NCBI RefSeq assembly: GCF_001427225.1
Contig: NZ_LMFH01000009.1
Span: forward strand, 1 to 64,000
From: Lysobacter sp. Root494
GTDB lineage: Bacteria; Pseudomonadota; Gammaproteobacteria; Xanthomonadales; Xanthomonadaceae
DNA length: 64,000 nt
Direction of reading: 5' to 3'
In this document: piece by piece, positions 9,740 to 19,633 of the stretch
Layout of the letters: each line of letters opens with the position of its first letter
How positions within the stretch are numbered: the first letter of the stretch is position 1
Position numbers and translations under genes: made by a program
The notes under the pieces: generated by a model
Seen by the model: the letters and a program-made list of their open reading frames with translations, nothing else
Database searches by the model: none
Told to the model about the DNA's origin: nothing

Positions 9740-10066
9740 ATGAACGCTACCTACGCCCCCGCCTCTTCCGCTGAACTGCTTGACGCCCTCGCCCGCCTCG
9801 ACACCGCGATGGCACTGGTGGTGCGGCGCGCCGGCCAAGGTTGCGGCCCGGATTGCGAGCGGCATCTGGACGGGGCGTCGCGCGGACTGCGCGCCCTGCT
9901 TGGCCCGGACGCGAGCCAGGTCGTAAGCGACGTCATCGAGGCCGCGCACCGCGTGCTCACCTCGGCCGATCCGTCGGCGCCGCTGCTGATGCTGTCGATG
10001 GCACGCAAGACGCTCGCGACCGTGGTGCATCGCCAGGCGGCGCGGGCGACACGAAAGGTGGCCTGA
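9740..10066 (+). CDS. Small conserved-looking hypothetical protein
   Basis: A 108-residue soluble, mostly helical protein with no signal peptide, membrane segment or recognised domain. It has a short cysteine motif, [14 protein letters not shown] (CxxxC), in the first third. A basic C-terminus ([21 protein letters not shown]) ends the protein. The ATG at 9740 starts where protein-like composition begins. It is followed after 113 bases by fbp on the same strand. Codon usage matches the neighbours, which is the main reason for calling it real; function unknown. Confidence 0.6.
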   Translation: MNATYAPASSAELLDALARLDTAMALVVRRAGQGCGPDCERHLDGASRGLRALLGPDASQVVSDVIEAAHRVLTSADPSAPLLMLSMARKTLATVVHRQAARATRKVA

Positions 10067-10179
10067 GCGGTCCTGTCCGCCTTTTCCGCATCCTTCTGAA
10101 ACGGCTTCCGGTGGGCGGCGTGCCACGCGATGCCGTTGGCATCGGCGACAATGGCGGCCCCTTTTCTGCCTGCCCGCCC

Positions 10180-11238
10180 ATGTCCAGCTCCGCTTCGATT
10201 TCGCTCACCCGCTTCCTGATCGAGGAACAACGCGCCGGCCGCATCAATCCCGACCTTCGCCTGCTGATCGAAGTAGTGGCGCGGGCCTGCAAGACCATTT
10301 CGATCGCGGTGGGCAAGGGTGCGCTGGGTGGCGTGCTCGGCGACGCGGGTTCGCCCGGCGTGGCGAGCATGAACATCCAGGGCGAGGCGCAGAAGAAGCT
10401 CGACGTGCTGAGCAACGAGATCCTGCTCGAAGCCAACGCCTGGGGCGGCCACCTTGCCGGCCTCGCGTCGGAAGAGATGGATACCTCGCAGCCGATCCCC
10501 GACGTCTACCCGCGCGGCAACTACCTGTTGATGTTCGATCCGCTCGATGGCTCCTCGAACATCGACGTCAACATTTCCGTCGGCACCATCTTCTCGGTGC
10601 TGCGCTGCCCGGACGACGTGACCACGCCGCGCGACGAGCACTTCCTGCAGCCGGGCACCGCCCAGGTCGCCGCCGGCTACTGCACCTACGGGCCGAGCAC
10701 GATGCTGGTGCTCACCGTCGGCCACGGCACGCACGCGTTCACCCTGGACCGCGAAGTCGGTTCATTCGTGCTGACCACGCGCGGCATGCGCATTCCCGAG
10801 GAGACGAAGGAATTCGCGGTCAACATGTCCAACCAGCGCTTCTGGGAAGCGCCGATGCAGCAGTACGTCGGTGACCTGCTCGCCGGCACGGAAGGTCCGC
10901 GCGGCAAGGACTTCAACATGCGCTGGGTCGCGTCGATGGTCGCGGACGTGCACCGCATCCTCACCCGCGGCGGCATCTTCAGCTATCCGCTCGACAGCAA
11001 ATGCCGCGACAAGGGCGGCAAGCTGCGGCTGATGTACGAAGCCAACCCGATGGCGCTCCTCGTCGAACAGGCCGGCGGCGCGGCGACCACCGGCCGTGCA
11101 CGCATGCTCGAAGTGCAGCCAACCGGGCTGCACATGCGCGTGCCGGTGTTCCTGGGTTCGAAGCGGGAAGTGGAGACCGCCACGCGTTACCACTGCGAGT
11201 ACGACGCGGTGAGCGGGAACGCGGCGGCGGTGGCCTGA
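10180..11238 (+). CDS. fbp: Class I fructose-1,6-bisphosphatase
   Basis: A 352-residue gluconeogenic enzyme that converts fructose-1,6-bisphosphate to fructose-6-phosphate. The FBPase metal-site signature is visible as [21 protein letters not shown], with upstream LASEEMD and downstream [15 protein letters not shown]. The ATG at 10180 gives the usual family length; longer readings into the upstream gap have no family similarity. It is a monocistronic plus-strand gene followed immediately by a REP-like pair, which could act as its 3' end. Confidence 0.96.
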   Translation: MSSSASISLTRFLIEEQRAGRINPDLRLLIEVVARACKTISIAVGKGALGGVLGDAGSPGVASMNIQGEAQKKLDVLSNEILLEANAWGGHLAGLASEEMDTSQPIPDVYPRGNYLLMFDPLDGSSNIDVNISVGTIFSVLRCPDDVTTPRDEHFLQPGTAQVAAGYCTYGPSTMLVLTVGHGTHAFTLDREVGSFVLTTRGMRIPEETKEFAVNMSNQRFWEAPMQQYVGDLLAGTEGPRGKDFNMRWVASMVADVHRILTRGGIFSYPLDSKCRDKGGKLRLMYEANPMALLVEQAGGAATTGRARMLEVQPTGLHMRVPVFLGSKREVETATRYHCEYDAVSGNAAAVA

Positions 11239-11252
11239 GCGGCGCCAGCTAC

Positions 11253-11361
11253 CCGTCATTCCCGCGAAGGCGGGAATCCATGGACGCTGCTCTGCTCTTC
11301 ACTCTCGTGGCCCCAACGGCAAACCCAAGTCCATCGATTCCCGCCTGCGCGGGAATGACGG
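11253..11361. repeat. REP-like inverted pair downstream of fbp
   Basis: Two 33-base copies of the CGTCATTCCCGCGAAGG family lie in inverted orientation at 11253-11285 and 11329-11361. They differ at only two positions when one is reverse-complemented and are separated by 43 bases. Each copy also contains its own small stem (ATTCCCGC...GCGGGAAT). No transposase or RAYT gene is in the window. Confidence 0.82.
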
Positions 11362-11439
11362 CAGAGGCACTGAAGCCGAGCGCGAATCTGCTTTACTGAA
11401 ACCTTTGCGGCCAGCCAACTCTTCCACACCATCCTGCCC

Positions 11440-12153
11440 ATGAGCGCCACCGACACCCACGCCGATTTCATCGAGGTCTACGACGGCGCGTTGTCGCGCG
11501 AGGCGTGCGCGGCGCTGGTCGAGCGCTTCACCGCGAGCAATGCCGCGCTGCCCGGCCGCGTCGGCGGCGGCGTGCTGCCCGACCTCAAGGACAGCCTCGA
11601 CATCTCGCTCGCCGGCAAACCCGAATGGCGCGATGCCGAGGCGCAACTCAACCAGGCCATGTTCCGTGGCCTGCTCGCGTACCTGCGCCGCTATCCGCAC
11701 ACGCTGATCGCGCCGCTGATGCTCGAAGTACCGGGCGACAACGACACCCGCCACCGCCTCACCGCCGAGCGCCTGCAGGCGATGGACGACGCGACGCTGT
11801 CGCCGATCGTGCAGACCGTGCTGCGGCCGGGCGCGATCAACCTGCAGCGCTACACCGGTGGCCGCGGCGGGTATCCGTACTGGCACTGCGAGTTGTATCC
11901 GCGCGATCCGCAGTGCGACACGCTGCACCGCCACCTGTTGTGGACGATCTACCTCAACGACGGTTTCGACGAAGGCGAAACCGAGTTCCTCTACCAGCAG
12001 CGCAAGATCGCGCCGCGCACGGGTTCGCTGCTGATCGCACCCGCGGCGTTCACGCATACGCATCGCGGCAACCGGCCGCTCGGCGGCGACAAGTTCATCG
12101 CGACGAGCTGGATCCTGTTCCAGCGTGCGGAGGCGTTGTTCGGGAAGTCGTAG
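11440..12153 (+). CDS. 2OG-Fe(II) oxygenase superfamily protein
   Basis: A 237-residue cytoplasmic protein with the double-stranded beta-helix signature of prolyl-hydroxylase-like dioxygenases. It shows an H-x-E iron motif, His149-Cys-Glu151 in YPYWHCELYP, instead of the commoner H-x-D. A distal histidine lies in FTHTHRGN (His206 or His208), with the nearby Arg as candidate 2-oxoglutarate contact. WTIYLNDGFDEGETEF is the typical strand between them. The substrate is unknown. It stands alone, flanked on both sides by REP-like pairs. Confidence 0.85.
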   Translation: MSATDTHADFIEVYDGALSREACAALVERFTASNAALPGRVGGGVLPDLKDSLDISLAGKPEWRDAEAQLNQAMFRGLLAYLRRYPHTLIAPLMLEVPGDNDTRHRLTAERLQAMDDATLSPIVQTVLRPGAINLQRYTGGRGGYPYWHCELYPRDPQCDTLHRHLLWTIYLNDGFDEGETEFLYQQRKIAPRTGSLLIAPAAFTHTHRGNRPLGGDKFIATSWILFQRAEALFGKS

Positions 12154-12478
12154 AGCCGCCTGGCGCTCGCGAACGTTTCCACGCAGAAGGCGGAGTCGAT
12201 CCGCTTGCGCCATATGGCTTCAAACGTTTCTGTTCGGCCATTTGGCGCTGCTCTGCTCTTGCTCGTCATTCCGGCGAAGGCGGGAATCCAGTGACTTGGC
12301 TTCTTCTTGTGAAGGCCCCTGTGGCGAACAAGAAGCGCGCGCGAGTAACAAAGACGCTGGATTCCCGCCTTCGCGGGAATGACGAGCAAAAAGACCTGGT
12401 GGTGGCGAGCAACAACGAAACCAGTACGCCGGATACCCGGCGAGATACGCAACAACAGCGAAGGGAACCGCCTGGCCG
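12154..12478. repeat. Gene-free gap with near-perfect 30-base inverted repeat pair
   Basis: Copies of the same REP-like element lie at 12262-12291 and 12357-12386 in inverted orientation with one mismatch in 30 bases and a 65-base spacer. The gap separates convergent genes (the oxygenase on plus, the response regulator on minus). The rest of the gap shows no gene. Confidence 0.82.
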
Positions 12479-12916
12479 CTAAGCCACCCGCGGATGGTTA
12501 AGCACCAGCCAGTACAACCCCACCTGCCGCACCGCCCATACGAACTGCTCGAAATCCACCGGTTTCTGGATGTAGCTGTTCACGCCCAGGGCATAGCTGG
12601 CTTCCACATCGAAAGGTTCCGCGCTGGTGGTCAGCACGATCACCGGCAGGTCGCGCGTCGCCGGATGGGCGCGGATCGCCTGCAGCACTTCGCGCCCATC
12701 GAGCTTGGGCAGGTTGAGATCGAGCAGCACGATCGAAGGCAGAGCGGTGGCATCGCGCGATGCGTAGCGGCCACGGGCGAAGAGATAGTCCAGCGCCTCG
12801 GCGCCGTCGCGCACGACCACCAGGTGGTTGGCGACGTTGGCTTCCTCGAAGGCGAGGCGGGTCAGCTCGACATCGTCCGGGTTGTCTTCGACCAGCAGGA
12901 TTTCTTTATGCTGCAT
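12479..12916 (-). CDS. Single-domain response regulator (Rcp1-like CheY)
   Basis: A 145-residue stand-alone receiver domain. The acidic pocket is ED at residues 10-11, phospho-acceptor Asp66 lies in IVLLDLNLPKLDG, the Thr switch in VIVLTTSAE, and Lys in YIQKPVDFEQF. The insertion DYLFARGRYASRDATALP is typical of Rcp1-type receivers that pair with phytochrome-like kinases. There is no output domain. Its start overlaps the last 11 bases of the kinase gene, so the two are translationally coupled and very probably a phosphotransfer pair. Confidence 0.92.
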   Translation of the reverse strand: MQHKEILLVEDNPDDVELTRLAFEEANVANHLVVVRDGAEALDYLFARGRYASRDATALPSIVLLDLNLPKLDGREVLQAIRAHPATRDLPVIVLTTSAEPFDVEASYALGVNSYIQKPVDFEQFVWAVRQVGLYWLVLNHPRVA

Positions 12917-13652
12917 GCGGCGATCCCTCATCCGGTCCCGGTAGCTCGACAGTGAAGGTGGCTCCGTCACCGGGCGGTGAAGCCGCGGTGATGGTGCCGC
13001 CGTGCCGCATTGCGATGCGTTGCGCGATGGTGAGGCCGAGGCCGTGGCCGGCGCCCTCTTCCGCCGTGTGCAGGCGCTGCAGGGGTTCGAAGATCTTGTG
13101 GAGATAGCGTGGATCGAAGCCGATGCCGTGGTCGCGGACCTCGGCCCGGAAAACGTCGCGGTCGAGGGTACCCGTCACCTCGATGCGCGTCGTCTCCGCC
13201 GCCGCGGAGAACTTCCAGGCGTTGTGCAGCAGTTGCGCGAGCATCAGCCGGAGCAGGCGTTCGTCGCCGTGCGCCGTCAGGCCGGGTTGCACGAGGATCT
13301 GCGCGGCGCGGTCCGGCTCGCCCGCCTGCAGGTCGGACAGGATCCATTCCGCGAACAGGCTGATGTCGACGTCCACCATCTGCAGCGGCGCATGGGTGGC
13401 CCGGGAGAGCTCGCCGAGCTCTTCCAGCAGGGCATTCATGCGCGTGGCTGCATCGCGCACGCGTTGCAGTTGCTCGCGCTCGCGTTCGTCGAGGCGCTCG
13501 TGCGCGCTGGTCGCCACGCGCGTGGCGAAGCCCTCGATGGTCCGCAGCGGCGCGCGCAGGTCGTGGGTGATCGCGTCGGTCAGGAGCTGCAGCTGCCGGC
13601 GGGCGGCGTCGAGCTGGGCACGGGCCTGTTGCGGGGATTCGTCGTTGTTCAT
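12906..13652 (-). CDS. Histidine kinase core without sensor domain
   Basis: A 248-residue soluble kinase. A short coiled coil (residues 1-25) leads into a HisKA domain with His30 in TDAITHDLRAPLRTIEGF, followed by an HATPase_c domain (about 115-235): N box LLHNAWKFS, G1 VRDHGIGFDP, F box IFEPLQRLH and G2 GAGHGLGLTIA. There is no PAS, GAF, phytochrome or membrane segment, so sensing must come from a partner or an interaction at the N-terminal coil. The kinase is of the phytochrome-like/BphP C-terminal type. It is upstream of and overlaps the response regulator. Confidence 0.92.
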   Translation of the reverse strand: MNNDESPQQARAQLDAARRQLQLLTDAITHDLRAPLRTIEGFATRVATSAHERLDEREREQLQRVRDAATRMNALLEELGELSRATHAPLQMVDVDISLFAEWILSDLQAGEPDRAAQILVQPGLTAHGDERLLRLMLAQLLHNAWKFSAAAETTRIEVTGTLDRDVFRAEVRDHGIGFDPRYLHKIFEPLQRLHTAEEGAGHGLGLTIAQRIAMRHGGTITAASPPGDGATFTVELPGPDEGSPHAA

Positions 13653-13723
13653 GGACCAGCGGCGGCGGCAGATGCCTGATTATCGGCCAGCCGCTTCGCG
13701 TGCGTCATTTCCCTGTTCAGCAG

Positions 13724-14827
13724 CTAGAACAACTCGCCCTGTGGCGATGCCGCTCGCGGCGGCGTGAAGCGGCTCGCATCCAGTGGCGGCAGCCGCCCGA
13801 ACCCGATCCGGGCATGCGCCTTGGCGAAGCGTTGCTGCATCAGCTGCGCGAACGGCCCTTCGCCGCGCATGCGCTTGCCGAACGCGCTGTCGTAATCCTT
13901 GCCGCCGCGCATCTGCCGGATGAGGCTCATCACGTGCGCGGCGCGGTCCGGGTAGTGCAGCTCCAGCCATTCGCGCCAGATCTGCTTGAGCTCGTGCGGC
14001 AATCGCAGCAATACGTAACCGGCGGCACGCGCACCATGTTCGTAGGCGGCTTCGAGGATGTGCTCGAGCTCGCGGTCGTTGATCATCGGGATCATCGGCG
14101 CGGCCATCACGCCGACCGGCACGCCGGCTTCATGCAAGGCCTGTATCGCGCGCAGCTTCGCGTGCGGCGCGGACGCGCGCGGTTCCATTTTCGAAGCGAG
14201 CTTGTTGTCGAGCGTGGTCACCGAGAAGTACACATTGACCAGGCGCTCGCGGGCCATCGCGGCGAGCACGTCGATGTCGCGCTCGATCAGCGCGTTCTTG
14301 GTGATGAAGCTGAGCGGATGCTTCGTTTCCGCCAGCACTTCCAGGCACTGGCGGGTGACGCGGTAGCGGCGCTCGATCGGCTGGTACGCATCGGTGTTGA
14401 TGCCGAGCGCAATCGGCGTGCACTTGTACGAAGGCCGCGCAAGTTCCGCGCGCAGGCGTTCGGCGGCGTTGGTCTTCGCGAACAGCTTCGTCTCGAAGTC
14501 GAGCCCGGGCGAGAGATCGAGGTACGCGTGCGACGGTCGTGCGAAGCAGTAGACACAACCGTGTTCGCAACCGCGATACGGATTCACCGACGCGGCGAAA
14601 CCGACATCCGGCGAATCATTTCGACTGATGATGCTGCGCGCGCGTTCCTCGGTGACGGTGGTCTGCGGGCGTGGCGCGTCGGCGATGTCTTCGTACACCG
14701 AACCCCAGCCGTCGTCCGCGCCCTGCGTGGTGGTGACCGCGTAGCGGCCATGCACGTACGAAGCGGCACCGCGGCCCTTGAGCGGCGCCTGTGGACGGCG
14801 GGCGTCGGTGTCGTACGCGTCTTCCAT
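13724..14827 (-). CDS. PA0069-family radical SAM protein
   Basis: A 367-residue protein of the SplB-like radical SAM group. The 4Fe-4S motif is CxxxCxxC at Cys87, Cys91 and Cys94 (NPYRGCEHGCVYCFARPSH). The conserved LGINTDAYQPIE and IPMINDRELEHILEAA segments are typical of this widespread, uncharacterised family. An actual photoproduct lyase role is not supported, because the SplB-specific C-terminal region is not seen. It is a monocistronic minus-strand gene. The AT-rich sequence just upstream (14866-14890) probably contains its promoter. Confidence 0.88.
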   Translation of the reverse strand: MEDAYDTDARRPQAPLKGRGAASYVHGRYAVTTTQGADDGWGSVYEDIADAPRPQTTVTEERARSIISRNDSPDVGFAASVNPYRGCEHGCVYCFARPSHAYLDLSPGLDFETKLFAKTNAAERLRAELARPSYKCTPIALGINTDAYQPIERRYRVTRQCLEVLAETKHPLSFITKNALIERDIDVLAAMARERLVNVYFSVTTLDNKLASKMEPRASAPHAKLRAIQALHEAGVPVGVMAAPMIPMINDRELEHILEAAYEHGARAAGYVLLRLPHELKQIWREWLELHYPDRAAHVMSLIRQMRGGKDYDSAFGKRMRGEGPFAQLMQQRFAKAHARIGFGRLPPLDASRFTPPRAASPQGELF

Positions 14828-14999
14828 TGGCTCTTGCGCGATCGCATGGCGGGGACGCCCAGCTTATTAGCATTATTACTAACTGACAAACCCGTTTTTC
14901 CTGAACAGGTCAAACGTGGAGCCCCGGCGGTCATCACCGCCGCTTGGGATACCCTCGCCGCGTCGCCAGCCCGCGACGACACTGAATCCGCAAGCGCCC

Positions 15000-16436
15000 A
15001 TGCCCGATGCCGTACGCGATCTCTGGACGGCCCTGCTCGCCGTGCCCCATCTCAAGCTGTACCTGACGCTCGCCTGGGCGGTATACCTGTTGTGGCTGGG
15101 CAGCTGGATCGTGCTGCAGAAGCGCGAGCCGGTGGCGACGCTCAGCTGGCTGGTCAGCCTCGCCGCGCTGCCGTATGTCGGCTTCCTCATTTATTACCTG
15201 CTCGGTCCGCAGCGCATCCACCGTCAGCGCCTGCGCCGCGTGCGCGCCCGCGCGAAGCTGCCGCCGCTGCCGGACGGCTTCAAGCCAACGCCCGAAGCGA
15301 TCGAACTCGCGCGGCTCGGCCAGGCCACCACCGGCCTGCCCCCGACGACCGCGACCGGTGCGCGCCTGCTGATCGACGGCGCCGCCAAGTACTCCTCCTT
15401 GCTGCACGACGTTGCCGCGGCGCAGGACCACGTCCACCTCGAGTACTACATCTTCTATCCGGACCGGACCGGCGCCGCGTTGCGCGATGCACTGGTCGAG
15501 CGCGCACGCGCCGGAGTGAGGGTGCGGCTGCTGCTCGATGCGGTGGGTTCGGGCAAGACCCCGGCGCGCTTCTTCGACGCACTCGTCGCGGCCGGCGGCG
15601 AGCTGGCCTGGTTCCATCCTTCGCGGATCCTGCAGGTCTGGAAGCGGCCGTGGCTCAACCTGCGCAGCCATCGCAAGATCGTGGTGATCGATGGCCGCAT
15701 CGCCTATACCGGTGGCATCAACATCACCGACGAGGAGGACGAGCGCCTGCGCGACGACGCGTACCGCGACCTGCACCTGCGCGTGGAAGGCAACGTGGTG
15801 AGTTCGCTGCAGGTGGTCTTCATCGAGGACTGGGCCTATGCCACCGGCAAGCCGCCGCTCGCGCTGCCTTCGCCGGAGCCGCACCCGGGTCGGGTTCCGA
15901 TGCAGGTGCTGGTGTCGGGTCCGGACTCGTCGTGGGAAGCGATCCATCGCCTGCACGTCGGCGCGATCCATTCCGCGAAGCGGCGGGTATGGCTGGCCAC
16001 GCCCTACTTCGTGCCGGGCGAAGCCGCGCGCATGGCGCTGACCTCGGCCGCGCTCGGCGGCCTCGACGTGCGCCTGCTCGTGCCGCGCCGCAGCGACAGC
16101 CGGCTGGTGACGCTGGCTGCGCGCTCCTACTTCGACGAACTGCTCGCAGCCGGCGTGCAGGTGTACGAATACGGCCCACGGATGCTGCACACCAAAGCGC
16201 TGCTGTGCGACGACGACCTCGCGATCATCGGCAGCGCCAACTTCGACCATCGCAGCTTCCGCCTCAACTTCGAGGTGTCCCTGATGTTCGCCGACGCCGA
16301 ACTGTGCGTCGAGCTGGCCGCGCTGCTGGAACGCGAGTGCATGGCTTCGCGCGGCGTGCAGCCGGAACGGGAGCGGCCGCTATTTCGCACGCGGCTGCCG
16401 GAAGCGCTGGCACGCCTGGTGTCCCCGCTGCTGTAA
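15000..16436 (+). CDS. cls: Cardiolipin synthase (PLD superfamily)
   Basis: A 478-residue inner-membrane enzyme that condenses phosphatidylglycerol molecules into cardiolipin. Two N-terminal transmembrane helices (residues about 18-75) precede two phospholipase-D HxKx4D motifs: His224/Lys226/Asp231 in SHRKIVVIDG and His397/Lys399/Asp404 in HTKALLCDD. The length fits ClsA-type enzymes. The ATG at 15000 starts just before the first membrane segment; an in-frame upstream ATG at 14916 would add an unlikely proline-rich leader. Confidence 0.94.
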   Translation: MPDAVRDLWTALLAVPHLKLYLTLAWAVYLLWLGSWIVLQKREPVATLSWLVSLAALPYVGFLIYYLLGPQRIHRQRLRRVRARAKLPPLPDGFKPTPEAIELARLGQATTGLPPTTATGARLLIDGAAKYSSLLHDVAAAQDHVHLEYYIFYPDRTGAALRDALVERARAGVRVRLLLDAVGSGKTPARFFDALVAAGGELAWFHPSRILQVWKRPWLNLRSHRKIVVIDGRIAYTGGINITDEEDERLRDDAYRDLHLRVEGNVVSSLQVVFIEDWAYATGKPPLALPSPEPHPGRVPMQVLVSGPDSSWEAIHRLHVGAIHSAKRRVWLATPYFVPGEAARMALTSAALGGLDVRLLVPRRSDSRLVTLAARSYFDELLAAGVQVYEYGPRMLHTKALLCDDDLAIIGSANFDHRSFRLNFEVSLMFADAELCVELAALLERECMASRGVQPERERPLFRTRLPEALARLVSPLL

Positions 16437-16550
16437 CCCCCGGACGTGTGGCGCCGGGCTCGCGACCGGCGGGCCGCAGGCGCGAGCGCACGCACGAAAC
16501 TGCCCGGATTGGCGCGCTACACTTTCGCCAAGCGCACTACGGAGTTGCCC

Positions 16551-16811
16551 ATGGCCTGGTTGTTCCTTCTGCTCGGTTTCGGCGCCCTGTGGGTGGCGTT
16601 TACCGCATCGTCCCCGGGCCTGCTGGCCCTCGCACTGGTCGCGGCGCTGGTGCTGTTCATCGCCTTCGTGTTGAAGATGGCGTCCGACCGCATCGGCAAC
16701 CGGTCACGCGACGAACAGCTGATGCTGGATCCGGACGAGCTGCGCCGCCTGCGCGAGCAGGCCGAAGCGCGCAAGCTCGCCGCAGCGTCGCAGAGCGACG
16801 TAACGCGCTGA
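16551..16811 (+). CDS. Small inner-membrane protein with cytoplasmic tail
   Basis: An 86-residue protein with two adjacent hydrophobic helices (about residues 1-20 and 22-42). A charged, helical C-terminal tail follows (SDRIGNRSRDEQLMLDPDELRRLREQAEARKLAA). A GGAG ribosome site nine bases before the ATG supports this start. No family was recognised. It lies between cls and pdxJ on the same strand, with no sign of overlap. Confidence 0.75.
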   Translation: MAWLFLLLGFGALWVAFTASSPGLLALALVAALVLFIAFVLKMASDRIGNRSRDEQLMLDPDELRRLREQAEARKLAAASQSDVTR

Positions 16812-16893
16812 GTTCGCACCGCCTCGGCTCCATGGTCGCGGCGGATACCGCGCCGGACACAGAGCGGAAGGATGGCCGTCGTAAACTGGCGCC

Positions 16894-17655
16894 ATGACCG
16901 TCCTCAGCGTCAACGTCAACAAGATCGCCGTGCTACGCAATTCGCGTGGTGGCAACGAGCCGGACGTGGTGCGCGCCGCGCGCGCCTGCCTCGATGCCGG
17001 CGCGCACGGCATCACCGTGCACCCGCGTCCCGATGCGCGCCATATCCGCGCGGACGACGTGTACGCCCTCGCCGAACTCACTCGCGAGTACGGCGTCGAG
17101 TTCAATCTCGAAGGCAACCCGTTCGCGCCGCCGCGTCCCGGATATCCCGGCTTCGTCGCGCTGTGCGAACAGGTGCGTCCGGCGCAGGCCACGCTCGTGC
17201 CCGACAGCGACGCGCAGCTGACGTCGGACCATGGCTTCGATTTCGCGCGCGATGCCGATGCGTTGCGGCCACTTGTCACCCAGCTGCGAGCGCTGCAATG
17301 TCGCATCAGCCTGTTTGCCGATGCGCATGTGGAAGCCAGCGGGGACATGCGGCTCGCGGCTGATGTGGGGGCTGATCGCGTTGAGCTGTACACAGGACCT
17401 TATGCCGAAGCCCATGCCCGCGGCGATGCGGCAACCCTGTTTGCGCGTTTCGCGGCGACTTCACGTCGTGCGCAGGCGGCGGGACTGGGCGTGAATGCCG
17501 GGCATGATCTCAGCCTGGAGAATCTCGGCGATTTCCTGCGTGCCGTGCCTAACGTGCAAGAGGTCTCGATCGGCCATGCGCTGATCGGCGAGGCGCTGTA
17601 TGCGGGGCTGGACGCGACGGTAAAGCGCTATCTGCGGATTCTTGCTGCCGTTTGA
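16894..17655 (+). CDS. pdxJ: Pyridoxine 5'-phosphate synthase
   Basis: A 253-residue TIM-barrel enzyme that joins 1-deoxy-D-xylulose-5-phosphate and 3-amino-2-oxopropyl phosphate in the DXP-dependent vitamin B6 pathway. Family hallmarks are [16 protein letters not shown] at the N-terminus, [20 protein letters not shown] and the C-terminal phosphate loop ([16 protein letters not shown]). In Xanthomonas, pdxJ is found beside the tonB-exbBD cluster; here a third exbD and a gap lie between them. Confidence 0.96.
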   Translation: MTVLSVNVNKIAVLRNSRGGNEPDVVRAARACLDAGAHGITVHPRPDARHIRADDVYALAELTREYGVEFNLEGNPFAPPRPGYPGFVALCEQVRPAQATLVPDSDAQLTSDHGFDFARDADALRPLVTQLRALQCRISLFADAHVEASGDMRLAADVGADRVELYTGPYAEAHARGDAATLFARFAATSRRAQAAGLGVNAGHDLSLENLGDFLRAVPNVQEVSIGHALIGEALYAGLDATVKRYLRILAAV

Positions 17656-17988
17656 GCCGTACGTCCTTAGTTGTGACTTGCTTGTCGCGTTATCAGCGAC
17701 ATTGGCTCCGCACGCAGCATGTACGCATGACGCTTCGGCGGTAACTTGCTACCTCCGTGTTGCCGGTTGTGCGCGCGCGAGCCAAGCGCTCGGCAACCAC
17801 CACCTGCGTCGCGCTGAGTGATTCGAAAGTAATGGCGCTGGGCTGCGACGCCGTGGTTCGACGCGACCGCAGGGATCGATACATGCATGGTTGAAGCCGC
17901 GACGCATTCGAGCGTCGCGCGTCGGGTGTGCCCCTTGTTCTTACGTGCGCTCTTGCATCGAACGCACAGTCGAGCCACGTGTCGGATC
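17656..17988. other. Gene-free gap
   Basis: This gap lies between convergent pdxJ and the solitary exbD. It is somewhat less G+C-rich than its surroundings and has only spurious short open frames. No tRNA-like fold, repeat family member or strong terminator was recognised. Confidence 0.5.
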
Positions 17989-18399
17989 TCAGCGTTGCAG
18001 CGCGATATTGGTGAGCCCACTGCGCCGCGCCGCCGCAAGTGCGCTCGTGAATGCCTGATAGTCCGCGTTCTCGCTCACGGTCACATCCACGATCGCGTTT
18101 GGCGTCGTGCGTGCCGCGTTGCGTAGTGCCTCAGACAAGGCCTGTTCGGTCAGTACCGTGTCTTCCAGCATGAATTGGCCATCGCCCTGCACACCCACGC
18201 GCAAGTGCGGTGGTTCGGTCGGCTGCAGTGGTGGTTGCTGAGGGAGGGTCAGGTCGAGCGAACGCGTCGCGATCGGCGCAGCCACCATGAAGATGATCAG
18301 CAGCACGAGCATCACGTCCACCAGCGGCGTGATGTTCATTTCCGCCATCGTCCGGCCGCCCGTACTCCTGGAATCGCCCGCAAACATGGAAGTCGCCAT
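17989..18399 (-). CDS. ExbD/TolR-family biopolymer transport protein (third copy)
   Basis: A 136-residue inner-membrane protein with one N-terminal transmembrane helix and a periplasmic domain. The helix begins [19 protein letters not shown], with the proton-channel Asp conserved. The periplasmic domain differs clearly from the two operon exbD products. It follows a rho-independent terminator and a 323-base gap, so it appears to be transcribed separately from exbB-exbD-exbD. It could be a specialised partner for particular TonB proteins. It lies downstream of, and is oriented with, the tonB cluster. Confidence 0.88.
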   Translation of the reverse strand: MATSMFAGDSRSTGGRTMAEMNITPLVDVMLVLLIIFMVAAPIATRSLDLTLPQQPPLQPTEPPHLRVGVQGDGQFMLEDTVLTEQALSEALRNAARTTPNAIVDVTVSENADYQAFTSALAAARRSGLTNIALQR

Positions 18400-18722
18400 G
18401 GTCCCCTCCTCCGGTCACGTTGATGGGTGCCGCTGCAGGCCTTCTTCGGCCCGGCAGTGGCGCGCCGGGTGAAGTCCGAGGCCGGATTCACGCTACGCCT
18501 GGGCTCGCAACGTTGGCAAGGGCACGGCGGGGTTATACCGGCGGTCGGACACCGCCGGGATGGCGACTGCTCGCGCGGAGGAAAGCACTTCTCCCTGCGA
18601 TGAGATGGCATCCGCTTTGGTGCGTAGTCCGGAAGCTGGTGGCAGGCTCGGACAAAAAAAACGCCGCCCGGAGGCGGCGTTCTCACGACTTGTAGCGGTA
18701 AGCGGTAAAGCGTTGGCCAGGC
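18400..18722. other. Gap between exbD copies
   Basis: The gap contains the terminator of the exbB-exbD-exbD unit at 18653-18682. The remaining 250 bases upstream of the solitary exbD should include its own promoter, which I could not locate. No gene is seen. Confidence 0.5.
18653..18682 (-). terminator. Rho-independent terminator of the exb operon
   Basis: Reading on the minus strand, 9-base stem arms (18673-18681 and 18660-18668; AACGCCGCC on the plus strand) with a four-base loop are followed by eight T residues (18654-18661). It lies 40 bases past the stop codon of the gene at 18723. Confidence 0.92.
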
Positions 18723-19139
<417 letters not shown>

Positions 19140-19159
19140 GTCTGTTTCTCCGGTTACGG

Positions 19160-19594
19160 TTACTGCTGGCCCGAGCGATCCTTGATCGCCACGAAGCCCA
19201 CCTTGCGCATGCCCTGGCTCTGTGCGATCTGCACGACTTCCTGCACGAGCTTGTACTTGGCGGTCTTGTCGCCGCGCACGTTGACCTGCGGCTGCGGGGT
19301 CTTCTGCGCTTCCACCGAGAAGCGGCTTTCGATCACGCCCTTGGTCACCGGCTCGTCGTTCCAGTACAGGGCGCCGCTTTCCTCCACCGCGATGGTGATC
19401 GGGGTGACGTGCGGGCCCTTGTCTTCTTCACGATGCAGGAGGTTCGCTTCCGGAAGCTCGACCTTGACCTTATGGGTCATCAGCGGTGCGGTGATCATGA
19501 AGATGATGAGCAGCACCAGCATCACGTCGACGAGCGGCGTGACGTTGATTTCGGCCATCGGGCGACCGGCACCACTATCAGAACTGAAAGCCAT
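19160..19594 (-). CDS. exbD1: ExbD1 biopolymer transport protein
   Basis: A 144-residue inner-membrane ExbD with the [22 protein letters not shown] helix and a lysine-rich periplasmic domain ([19 protein letters not shown]). It works with ExbB to couple the proton gradient to TonB. It starts 39 bases after exbB and continues into exbD2. Confidence 0.95.
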   Translation of the reverse strand: MAFSSDSGAGRPMAEINVTPLVDVMLVLLIIFMITAPLMTHKVKVELPEANLLHREEDKGPHVTPITIAVEESGALYWNDEPVTKGVIESRFSVEAQKTPQPQVNVRGDKTAKYKLVQEVVQIAQSQGMRKVGFVAIKDRSGQQ

Positions 19595-19633
19595 GTTCGA
19601 ACTCCGGAGCGACTACTGACAGACGACGTGCGA

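Noticed and set aside
13724-14827. Spore photoproduct lyase
   Set aside because: The radical SAM motif fits, but the family is the PA0069/Rv2578c type found in non-sporulating bacteria.
13700-16897. Plus-strand open frame of 1065 codons across the radical SAM and cls genes
   Set aside because: It spans recognised genes in other frames and encodes low-complexity Arg/Ala sequence without any family motif.
17656-17988. Possible small gene or RNA downstream of pdxJ
   Set aside because: Only spurious short frames; no tRNA cloverleaf, no promoter and no terminator.
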